Below, piece by piece: positions 25,097-33,900 of a stretch of 64,000 bases of DNA (positions are counted from its first letter, which is position 1; every line of letters starts with the position of its first letter). Source of the DNA: Flavobacteriales bacterium. Lineage in GTDB: Bacteria > Bacteroidota > Bacteroidia > Flavobacteriales > UBA7312. The notes under the pieces are model-generated. The model saw nothing but the letters and a program-made list of their open reading frames with translations. It had not been told where the DNA came from and made no database searches. Position numbers and translations under genes: made by a program. Where the stretch lies: contig JADHMO010000001.1 in the NCBI GenBank assembly GCA_016779995.1, positions 138,638 to 202,637 of the forward strand, given 5' to 3'.

Positions 25097-26500
25097 ATGA
25101 AGTATTATCTATTTACTAAGAGTCTTTTCACTTGCTTTTACCTCTTACTTTTTCAGTCATTTTCATATGCTCAACAAATAGATGCTAGGTTTGATATTGC
25201 TCATTTTCAATCTGAAAAAATACCCTATATAGAAACTTATTTATCTGTAAATGGAAATGGAGTAAGCTATCTAAGCCAGGCAAATGGTACTTTTCAAGCC
25301 CAACTTGCAGTTGTTGTTGAATTCGTTCAAGATGATAATATCATAAAAGTAGACAAGTATAATTTATCGAGCCCAGAAATAAAGGACACTTCATTTATCG
25401 ACTTTGTTTTTTTAGACCAACAACGCTATCAGCTTTCTGAAGGGGATTATACTCTTAGGTTAAACATAACGGATATTAACAAAACTGAGGTAGAAATTAA
25501 GCATGAACAAGCCATTACAATAAATGTAATTAATAATGGTTTTTCAGATGTTCAATTAGTAGAATCGTATAGCCAAACAATAGAAAAAAATATATTAAGT
25601 AAGGGTGGTTATGATTTAGTACCTTTTATTTCAAACCTATACAATACTGCAAATAAAAAATTAAGTTACTATTTCGAGTATTATTCTGATACTGATGAAG
25701 AAGTACTAATTCAAAGCAGTATTATTTCCCAGTCAACACAAAAAATTGTTAATGAGCTTGTCAAAAGAAAAAAATGTAACTCCATGTTTGACGCTAGTTT
25801 AAATACATTTCCCATCGACAATTTAACAAGTGGTACTTACTATTTAAAGATTGAGGCTATAAATAGAAATAATGAAGTTATACATACTCAAAAACGACAG
25901 TTTTATAAAATAAATAAAGACCTAAAAGATGAATTTGTTTTTGAGGATACTTTTATATTATCAGTAGATAACAAAGACACTTTAAAACAATACATAGAGT
26001 ATTTACACCCCCTACAATCATCGATAGAAAATATTCAAGCTAAAAACTTAGATTATGAGAATGTAGAAATGCTACAAAAGTATTTTTACAGATTTTGGTA
26101 TGATCGAGATCCATTCAATACTGAACAGAGTTGGAAAAATTATTACAATCTGGTGAAGCTGGTCAATAAAGAGTTTACAAATGGAATAATTGATGGGCAC
26201 TTAACCGATAGAGGAAGAATATATTTAAGTTATGGCTCTCCAAATTCTAGGTCACAAGAAATAATGCCTAAGGGTTTTCAACCCTTTGAAGTTTGGCACT
26301 ACTACTCTATTGGAAATGAGAGGGATATTAAGTTTATTTTCTCTAACGATAGAATGCCTAATGAGTATCGCTTAGTTTATACCAACAAATTCGGAGAAAT
26401 CAATGATAAAGATTGGCTAAACCGATTCGAAGAAAATTATTACGATGATTTCGATGAAGGAAAAAAATCTCCTATTGATTATTACAACAACCCTAACTAA
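25097..26500 (+). CDS. GWxTD-domain secreted protein
   Basis: 467 residues with a signal peptide (CFYLLLFQSFSYAQ). The N-terminal 270 residues are beta-rich. The C-terminal part is the GWxTD domain: FWYDRDPFNTEQSWKNYYN, EFTNGIIDGHLTDRGRIYLSYG, PFEVWHYYSIGNERDIKFIF and YRLVYTNKFGEINDKDWL. In this copy the namesake motif is GHLTD, so the Trp is replaced by His. The family is widespread in Bacteroidota and Acidobacteriota and has no settled function. It begins a run continued by an acyltransferase gene 6 bases later. Confidence 0.8.
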   Translation: MKYYLFTKSLFTCFYLLLFQSFSYAQQIDARFDIAHFQSEKIPYIETYLSVNGNGVSYLSQANGTFQAQLAVVVEFVQDDNIIKVDKYNLSSPEIKDTSFIDFVFLDQQRYQLSEGDYTLRLNITDINKTEVEIKHEQAITINVINNGFSDVQLVESYSQTIEKNILSKGGYDLVPFISNLYNTANKKLSYYFEYYSDTDEEVLIQSSIISQSTQKIVNELVKRKKCNSMFDASLNTFPIDNLTSGTYYLKIEAINRNNEVIHTQKRQFYKINKDLKDEFVFEDTFILSVDNKDTLKQYIEYLHPLQSSIENIQAKNLDYENVEMLQKYFYRFWYDRDPFNTEQSWKNYYNLVKLVNKEFTNGIIDGHLTDRGRIYLSYGSPNSRSQEIMPKGFQPFEVWHYYSIGNERDIKFIFSNDRMPNEYRLVYTNKFGEINDKDWLNRFEENYYDDFDEGKKSPIDYYNNPN

Positions 26501-26506
26501 CACCAC

Positions 26507-27361
26507 TTGAATAGCTTTTTATTGATATTGCTAAAATTGTATGCTCGTCTTCCAATGGGTTTAATCTACATTATAGGTATCAAATTAGCCCTTCTTCTAA
26601 GAATTTTTTCCTACAGAAAAAAAGTGATTGACAACAACCTAACAAATGCTTTTCCAGATAAGGATAAGTCATCACTAAGAAAAATAAAAATTCAATTTTA
26701 CTCTTATTTTGGGCAACTCCTCGCAGAGTCCATAAAGCTATTTCATTGTTCTGAAGATACGATTAGAAAAAGTCATAAATTCGTTAATGATTCTCAAGTA
26801 AATGCTTTTTTAAAACAAAATAAAGATGTCATTATAGTTTTGGGTCATTATGGAAATTGGGAATGGGCTCTTTTAGCTTCATCATTAAATTTTGATGCCG
26901 AAATGGTAGGTATTTACAAACCACTTTCTTCTACATTTTGGAATAAGCAAATATTAAAAATGCGCTCTCAATTTGGGGCTACCTTAGTGAGTATGAAAGA
27001 AAGTGTCCGTTACCTCTTAAAAAAAGGAAAAAAACCTAGAGTAATAGGTGTTTTATCAGACCAAACTCCTTCTTCTGATGAATTGAATTACTGGATTAAT
27101 TTTTTAAATCAAAAAACTCCAGTATTTTTGGGTACAGAGAAGTTAGCAAAAAAGATGGATTGCCCTGTATTTTTTGCACACATTAAGCCTTTGAGTCGTG
27201 CCAAATATGAAATAAATTTTGAACTCATAACTGACACGCCAAATCAATGCCAAGAAGGAGAAATTACTCGCTTACATTCCCAGATTTTAGAACAAAATAT
27301 TAATAGAAATCCAGCCTATTGGCTGTGGTCACATAGAAGATGGAAACACCAACAAAAGTAG
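26507..27361 (+). CDS. Lipid A biosynthesis (LpxL/HtrB-type) acyltransferase
   Basis: 284 residues with an N-terminal membrane segment (LLILLKLYARLPMGLIYIIG). The HxxxxE catalytic motif is HYGNWE in VIIVLGHYGNWEWALL. Other signatures are NNLTNAFPDK (the LpxL N-terminal motif), VGIYKPLSS, GVLSDQTPSSDE and PVFLGTEKLAKK. It would transfer a secondary acyl chain to lipid A at the inner face of the inner membrane. The start is TTG at 26507; the next ATG (Met17) would cut the membrane helix. It overlaps the following glycosyltransferase gene by 22 bases. Confidence 0.88.
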   Translation: MNSFLLILLKLYARLPMGLIYIIGIKLALLLRIFSYRKKVIDNNLTNAFPDKDKSSLRKIKIQFYSYFGQLLAESIKLFHCSEDTIRKSHKFVNDSQVNAFLKQNKDVIIVLGHYGNWEWALLASSLNFDAEMVGIYKPLSSTFWNKQILKMRSQFGATLVSMKESVRYLLKKGKKPRVIGVLSDQTPSSDELNYWINFLNQKTPVFLGTEKLAKKMDCPVFFAHIKPLSRAKYEINFELITDTPNQCQEGEITRLHSQILEQNINRNPAYWLWSHRRWKHQQK

Positions 27362-28353
27362 CAGTAGTAATTCTTAACTACAATGGTATTCATTGGCTTA
27401 AAAAGTTTTTGGGAGATGTAGTAGAAAAAACCACTAATGCCGAAGTGATTATTGCCGACAATGCGTCAACAGATGACTCTGTTAATTATGTTTCTAACAA
27501 TTTTCCTAGTGTAAAACTTATTCTAAACAAAACTAATGAAGGTTATGCTGGTGGCTACAACAAAGCATTGCAACAAATATGTGCTGAGTATTATGTTCTA
27601 CTTAACTCCGATGTAGAGGTTACTAAAAATTGGATAGCTCCAATCATCGAATTAATGGATAGTGACAAGAGTATAGCTGCTTGTCAACCAAAAATAAAGA
27701 AATACGACGACAAAAATAGTTTTGAATACGCTGGTGCAAGTGGTGGCTTTTTGGATAAGTATGGCTATCCATTTTGTAGAGGTAGAATCTTTGATTCTTT
27801 GGAAGAAGACAAGGGACAATATGACGATGCTTCTGAAGTATTTTGGGCTAGTGGTGCTTGTCTTTTTTTACGTGCCGAAGCTTTTTACGAAGTTGGTGGT
27901 TTTGATTGGGACTTTTTTGCTCATATGGAAGAAATTGACCTATGTTGGAAACTTAAAAACAAAGGTTATAAAATTATGTGCGAACCCAAATCAACTGTTT
28001 TTCATGTGGGAGGAGGTACTCTCAGTAGTGGAAGTACGTTTAAAACCTATCTAAACTATAGGAATAACCTACTAATGTTATACAAGAATCTTAAACCTGA
28101 AAAGCGATTCAGTACTTTATTTAAACGTATGTTGTTAGATGGATTGTCTGCTATCAAATTCATTTTGAATGGCAAACCTCAGCATGTGTTATACATTTTG
28201 AAAGCACACCTCAAATACTATACTTTACTGAGTGCATTTAAAAAGAAAAGACCACAAAGCTACCAAGCTAAGTTATTTCCAAAAAGTGTAGTGTATTTGT
28301 ATTTTGTTAAGCGTCTAAAAACTTACCATCAACTCAATAAAGATTTTAGCTGA
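27340..28353 (+). CDS. Family 2 glycosyltransferase
   Basis: 337 residues. A GT-A fold opens with VAVVILNYNGIHWLKKFL, followed by VIIADNASTDDSV, NEGYAGGYNKAL and the metal-binding stretch VLLNSDVEV. The acceptor region is FWASGACLFLRAEAFYEVGGFDWDFFAHMEEIDLCWK, read in pieces. It resembles the rhamnosyltransferase-like branch of GT2. The C-terminal 80 residues are basic and probably membrane-associated. It likely builds a cell-surface polysaccharide. Its 3' end overlaps the convergent cysteine desulfurase gene by 25 bases. Confidence 0.9.
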   Translation: METPTKVAVVILNYNGIHWLKKFLGDVVEKTTNAEVIIADNASTDDSVNYVSNNFPSVKLILNKTNEGYAGGYNKALQQICAEYYVLLNSDVEVTKNWIAPIIELMDSDKSIAACQPKIKKYDDKNSFEYAGASGGFLDKYGYPFCRGRIFDSLEEDKGQYDDASEVFWASGACLFLRAEAFYEVGGFDWDFFAHMEEIDLCWKLKNKGYKIMCEPKSTVFHVGGGTLSSGSTFKTYLNYRNNLLMLYKNLKPEKRFSTLFKRMLLDGLSAIKFILNGKPQHVLYILKAHLKYYTLLSAFKKKRPQSYQAKLFPKSVVYLYFVKRLKTYHQLNKDFS

Positions 28354-29459
28354 TTTACAGTATAATCTATCTCTTCAATCGTGTTGTATTTACTAAAGGA
28401 AAAGCGTAGAGATGGGCGACTCATATCGCTACCAATAGCTCTTAATACGTGAGAACCTAAATTGCTACCTGACGAACAAGCACTACCCCCAGAAGATGCT
28501 ATGCCCATTATGTCTAAATTGTAGAATAGCATTTCACCTATTTCAGTTTGGGGAAATAGAACATTTAATACCGTATATAATGACTTTTCTAAGCTAGCAC
28601 TCTCGCCATTGAATTCAACACCAGGTATAGCATCTTTAAGACCTTTTATCATATGTTGTTTTAGCATCTCTATATGTGTTCTATGTTCTTCTAAGTCACG
28701 ATATGAAACGTCCATAGCCTTAGATAGTCCAGCTATACCATAAACATTCTCTGTTCCAGCACGCATATTCCTCTCTTGACCACCTCCAGAAATAAAGGGT
28801 TTTATTGTGATATCGGCATTGATATATAAAAACCCATTGCCTTTAGGACCATGAAATTTATGCGCTGCACCAGTTAAGAAATGTATGGGTAATTCTTGTA
28901 AATCAAAGGTATAATGCGCCATAGTTTGAACCGTATCAGAATGGAAAATAGCATCGTAAGTCTGACACATTTCACCGACAGCCTTGATATCTAATAAATT
29001 ACCAATTTCATTATTGGCATGCATTAAGGAAACAAAACTTCGGTTGTTAGATTTTAATAATTCTTCAAGGTGAGACAAAACGACATTTCCCTTATCATCT
29101 AAATCCACATAAGATAGCTTAATCAAACCCTTAGAAGCCATATCTTCCAAAGTATGACCAACTGCATGGTGTTCAATTTTAGAAGTAATAGCATGATTAA
29201 TTCCCAAATCGACCATACCACAACGAATAGCCATATTATCGGCCTCAGTACCCCCAGAAGTAAAAAATATTTCTCCTGGTGCACAATTCAAATGTTTGGC
29301 AACATTTTTTCTTGCTTTTTCAACTATTGAGCGAGAAATTCTACCAAAAGAATGTATAGAAGATGGGTTGCCAAATCCTTCTTGCAAAATAGGCATCATA
29401 ACCTCTATGACTTCCTTATCAATTGGCGTTGTCGCCGCATTATCTAAATAAACTTTCAT
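28329..29459 (-). CDS. Cysteine desulfurase (NifS/IscS family)
   Basis: 376 residues, PLP-dependent. It takes sulfur from cysteine to form a persulfide used for Fe-S clusters or tRNA thiolation. Signatures are YLDNAATTPIDKEV, GNPSSIHSFGR, FTSGGTEADNMAI, the PLP lysine in GAAHKFHGPKGNGFLY and the active-site Cys in SSGGSACSSGSNLGSHVL. The insertion around that Cys fits the group II/NifS-like enzymes with a short loop. No scaffold (iscU/sufU) lies next to it, so its specific acceptor is unknown. Confidence 0.93.
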   Translation of the reverse strand: MKVYLDNAATTPIDKEVIEVMMPILQEGFGNPSSIHSFGRISRSIVEKARKNVAKHLNCAPGEIFFTSGGTEADNMAIRCGMVDLGINHAITSKIEHHAVGHTLEDMASKGLIKLSYVDLDDKGNVVLSHLEELLKSNNRSFVSLMHANNEIGNLLDIKAVGEMCQTYDAIFHSDTVQTMAHYTFDLQELPIHFLTGAAHKFHGPKGNGFLYINADITIKPFISGGGQERNMRAGTENVYGIAGLSKAMDVSYRDLEEHRTHIEMLKQHMIKGLKDAIPGVEFNGESASLEKSLYTVLNVLFPQTEIGEMLFYNLDIMGIASSGGSACSSGSNLGSHVLRAIGSDMSRPSLRFSFSKYNTIEEIDYTVNQLKSLLS

Positions 29460-29462
29460 CGT

Positions 29463-30848
29463 CTAATTGATGGTCAATTCTTTAATTTCATTCATAAAGC
29501 GTTCAGCCAAATTATCGGCATTTTCTTTACTTACACTTTCTGTGTAAATTCTTATGATAGGCTCAGTATTAGATTTTCTTAAGTGAACCCATTCTTCAGC
29601 AAAATCTATTTTCACTCCATCTATTGTTGTAACATCTTCGTGAGCGTATTTTTTTGACATTACTGATAAAATCATATCTACATCAATCTCAGGTGTTAGT
29701 TGAATTTTATTTTTTGACATAAAGAAACTAGGGTAAGAAGCTCTTAATTCCGAGCATTTCATTTTCTTTTCTGCTAAAAGAGATAAAAATAGTGCAATAC
29801 CTACTATTGAATCTCTACCATAATGAGATTCTGGAAAAATAATTCCTCCATTTCCTTCACCACCAATTATAGCCTTACATTCTTTCATTTGGTTGACAAC
29901 ATTGACTTCACCTACTGCCGAAGAAAAATATTGACCGCCATGCTTGTGAGTGACCTCTCTCAAAGCTCTCGAAGAGGATAAATTAGAAACTGTATTGCCT
30001 TTTTCTTTAGATAAAATATAGTCAGCACAAGCCACTAGTGTATATTCTTCTCCAAACATACTACCATCTTCATTGACAAGGGCTAATCTATCTACATCTG
30101 GATCAACAACTATACCACAATCGGCATTAGTTTCCACTACTAGCTTAGAAATTTCTGTCAGATGTTCAGCCAAAGGCTCGGGATTATGAGGGAAGTGTCC
30201 GTTAGGTTCACAATACAAAGAAACACAACTCACTCCTAAACTTTCTAAAAGTGCAGGAACGGCTATTCCACCAGTAGAATTTACAGCATCTACTACAACT
30301 TTAAAGTTGGCAGCTTTAATAGCATCTGTATTTACCCATTTTAATTTCAACACACTGTCAATATGTTTCTGAATATAAGTATCATCAGAATAATATTTTC
30401 CTAAATCATCAACCTCAGCAAAATTATAATCGTCGGCCTCTGCAATAGCTAAAACCTCAGCACCATCATCGGCATTAATGAATTCTCCTTTTTCATTTAA
30501 CAATTTCAAAGCATTCCACTGTTTAGGATTATGACTTGCAGTTAAAATTATTCCACCATCTGCGTTTTGCATTTGTACTGCTAACTCTACAGTAGGTGTT
30601 GTTGACAATCCTAAATCATAAACATCTATTCCTAAGGCTTGTAGAGTGCTTACCACTAACTGTCGAATTATTTCGCCTGAAATTCTAGCATCTCTGCCTA
30701 CAACGACAGATGGAGACTTTTGACATCGGTTTTGTATCCAAGTGCCATAAGCGGCTGTAAAACGAACCGTATCAACAGGGGATAAACCCTCTCCTACTTT
30801 ACCTCCTATAGTTCCACGAATACCAGAAATAGATTTGATTAAAGTCAT
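29463..30848 (-). CDS. glmM: Phosphoglucosamine mutase/phosphomannomutase family enzyme
   Basis: 461 residues of the alpha-D-phosphohexomutase superfamily. The phosphoserine loop is ILTASHNPKQWNALK, the metal loop is DPDVDRLALV, the sugar-binding loop is GGEGNGGIIFPES and the phosphate-binding loop is RKSNTEPIIRIY. The sugar loop GEGNGG replaces the GExSGH seen in proteobacterial GlmM; this variant is common in Bacteroidota and archaea. The symbol is therefore tentative; it would convert glucosamine-6-phosphate to glucosamine-1-phosphate. It is three bases upstream of the cysteine desulfurase gene. Confidence 0.85.
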   Translation of the reverse strand: MTLIKSISGIRGTIGGKVGEGLSPVDTVRFTAAYGTWIQNRCQKSPSVVVGRDARISGEIIRQLVVSTLQALGIDVYDLGLSTTPTVELAVQMQNADGGIILTASHNPKQWNALKLLNEKGEFINADDGAEVLAIAEADDYNFAEVDDLGKYYSDDTYIQKHIDSVLKLKWVNTDAIKAANFKVVVDAVNSTGGIAVPALLESLGVSCVSLYCEPNGHFPHNPEPLAEHLTEISKLVVETNADCGIVVDPDVDRLALVNEDGSMFGEEYTLVACADYILSKEKGNTVSNLSSSRALREVTHKHGGQYFSSAVGEVNVVNQMKECKAIIGGEGNGGIIFPESHYGRDSIVGIALFLSLLAEKKMKCSELRASYPSFFMSKNKIQLTPEIDVDMILSVMSKKYAHEDVTTIDGVKIDFAEEWVHLRKSNTEPIIRIYTESVSKENADNLAERFMNEIKELTIN

Positions 30849-30959
30849 GTGTTATTTTTTGATTAGGACAAAAGTAATATTTTAAAATATTTGAATTAGA
30901 TATATTATAAAAACCTTTAGAATTAAACTATTTTTTTTTAGAAATTTGCCTATATTTAT

Positions 30960-33900
30960 ATGGCTATGAAAACTAGGATACTTATTTTCCTATTTATTTT
31001 TTCAATTACTCAATTCTCTTATTCTCAATGTCCTCAATTTTATGACTTTGATGGTAATTTAAGCTCCACGCCTGAATGGATTGTTTGTGATGGAAATGAC
31101 TTTATTCTTAGTCTGCAGTCTAATGAGGATATCGGTAATTATTCTATTGATTGGGGCGATGACAGTCCCCAAAGCTCTGGTACTTCGTGGTTAGCTAATA
31201 CCCCAGTTGAACATACCTACTCACAAGCCGTTGCTACTTATACAGTTACGATAAACCTAACTGATATTCCTTGTGTTGTACTTGGCGAGGTTACTATGGA
31301 AGAACCAACCAATGCTTCTATTCAAATTCCATTTGGAGGTTTGACTAGTACATGTGCCCCAGGTAGTCTAGATTTTATTAACTCGTCAACAGACGTTTCT
31401 GAAAATACAACCTTCATTTGGGATTTCTTTGATGGTACAGCTAATGAAACTTATGACCATACTAATGTAGGTCAACTCATTTCTCACCTCTACGAAGAAG
31501 GAAGTATTAACTGTGCGACACAAGTCACACTAACTGCAGAAAATAAATGTAACACCCTGCAAGGTGGACCTAGTTTAGCAACATTCACTCCACTGAGAAT
31601 TTGGGATATAGACAAGGCATCGATTTCAGCCAACAAAACACTGTTATGCTATCCCGATGTAAGCGTAAGTTTTCAGAACACTACGGAAAGAAATTGTTAT
31701 GCTCAAGGAAATGTGTCACAACGCTATGAATATTGGAATTTAGGAGATTATTGGGGCTTGGGGTACGACTCCATCATCAATTGGCGACCTTGGCCTCCTG
31801 CTTTAGAAGTTAATGTTGATTACCCTGATGTTGGTGTTTATGAAGTTATGCTTATTGACAGCAGCTATTGTGGCTTAGATACTGCTACTTTATCAATCAA
31901 TATAGTAAATCCTCCAATTGCAGGTATATCTGCCAACAAAGACACCATTTGTGTTGGCGAGTCTATTACGTTTTACAACCAAAGTACTGGCTATGCTACT
32001 AGTTATATTTGGAATTTTGGAGATGGTAGTTCATGGACACAGGTTTGGAATGGAAATGTAACGAGAGCTTTTTATTCTCCTGGAGATTATGAAGTGCTTT
32101 TAATTCCTCAATTGACTGGTGGTATATGCCGAGACACCGCAACAGTAAAAATACATGTTTCTGATGTTCCTAACGCTAACTTCTCATTTGACAATAATAA
32201 TGGTTGCGACAGCATGTACGTTCAAATAAATAATCTTTCGTCTAATGATGTCATACAATGGAATTGGGACTTTGGTAACGGAAATACAGATAATTCATCC
32301 AGTCCACCACTACAACATTACTCTAGTTCTGGCAGCTGTAATGTAACTCTAAATGTCTTAAATAGCAGTGGCTGTACCAATAGTCTAAGCAAAATTATAA
32401 ATCTGTATCAAACCCCTACACCTAATTTTGAACCCACAAGTGTATGTGTTAATGAACAGTCTCAATTCAATGACTTATCCGTTTCTCAAGCTAATGATAC
32501 TATAAATTCATGGACTTGGCAATTTGGAGATGGTGGCACTAGTAGTTTGAAAAATCCAACACACATTTATGCTAATTCAGGTGACTATGATGTTATTCTT
32601 GAGGTATCAACTGCACATTGTCAAAATAAGGATACAATTAGTGTAACTGTAGAAAGCATACCGACAGCAGATTTCAGCGCAGATATAAATTCAGGTTGTT
32701 CACCCCTTGATATTGTCTTTACTAATAATTCATCTAACAACTCAATACAATTTTATTGGAATTTTAGTGATGGTAACTTTAGCAATCTAGAAAACCCAAC
32801 ACACCAATTTTTAAATAACACAGCATTAGACAGCATATATAGCATTTCTTTAACTGTTTCGACTTTAGCAGGTTGTAAAGATAGTACGTCAAAATCCATC
32901 ACTGTATTATCTATTCCTATAGCTTCCTTTGTAAACAATGCTGTTTTAGATTGTGCTCCTTTAGAAGTAAATTTTAGTAATACCTCACAATATGCCATAA
33001 ATTACAATTGGAACTTTGGAGATGGAACGCCCTTAGACACCAATACACACACTAGTCATACGTTTAGTAATCTTAACTTGCTAATTGAAACATTTGACGT
33101 TCAATTAATAGCATCTAACCCCAATGGTTGTAAGGATACAGCATCTCAAAATATAATAGTTTACCCCGAGCCACAATTTACTTTCTCAAGTATTCCTGCA
33201 TCTGGTTGCTCGCCTCTCGAGGTAAACTTTCCTTCAGTCAATGGTGCTGTTGAATACAATTGGAATTTTGGAGATGGTAATCTATCTAACAGTTCTACGC
33301 CAACACACACTTTTGAAAATAATAGTATCAATAGTCAAAATTTTCTAGTTAGCCTAGTTGCTACCTCTCCATTTGGGTGCAAAGACAGTTCTACACAACA
33401 AATTAGTGTAAATCCAAATCCAACTGCAAATTTTGTATCCTCAGAATATACATCTTGTTCTCCATTGAACACTACATTAACCAACAACTCCACTAACGCC
33501 ACTATTTATGAATGGAATATTGGTGATTCTACTTTTTACAATACAAATAGCACCTTCAATATTGATATTAATAATACAGCATCTTACAGTCAAAACTACG
33601 AAGTGAAGTTAATCGCTACTAACAATTATGAATGTAAGGACAGTCTATCTCAAAACATTATTGTTTATCCTAAGGTGAGTGCTGAATTCACTTCAGATAC
33701 TACGGGTTGTAATCCTCTTAATGTTAGTTTTATCAATAATTCTGTTGGGGCTAGTGAATTCCTTTGGGATTTTGATAACGGCATAAGCAACTCCAACGCT
33801 AATAATCAGAACCACCTCTACATTAATAACACTTCTGATGTGGTTACTTTCTACCCTTCTTTGATGGTTGAATCAGTATTTGGTTGTAAAGATAGTATTC

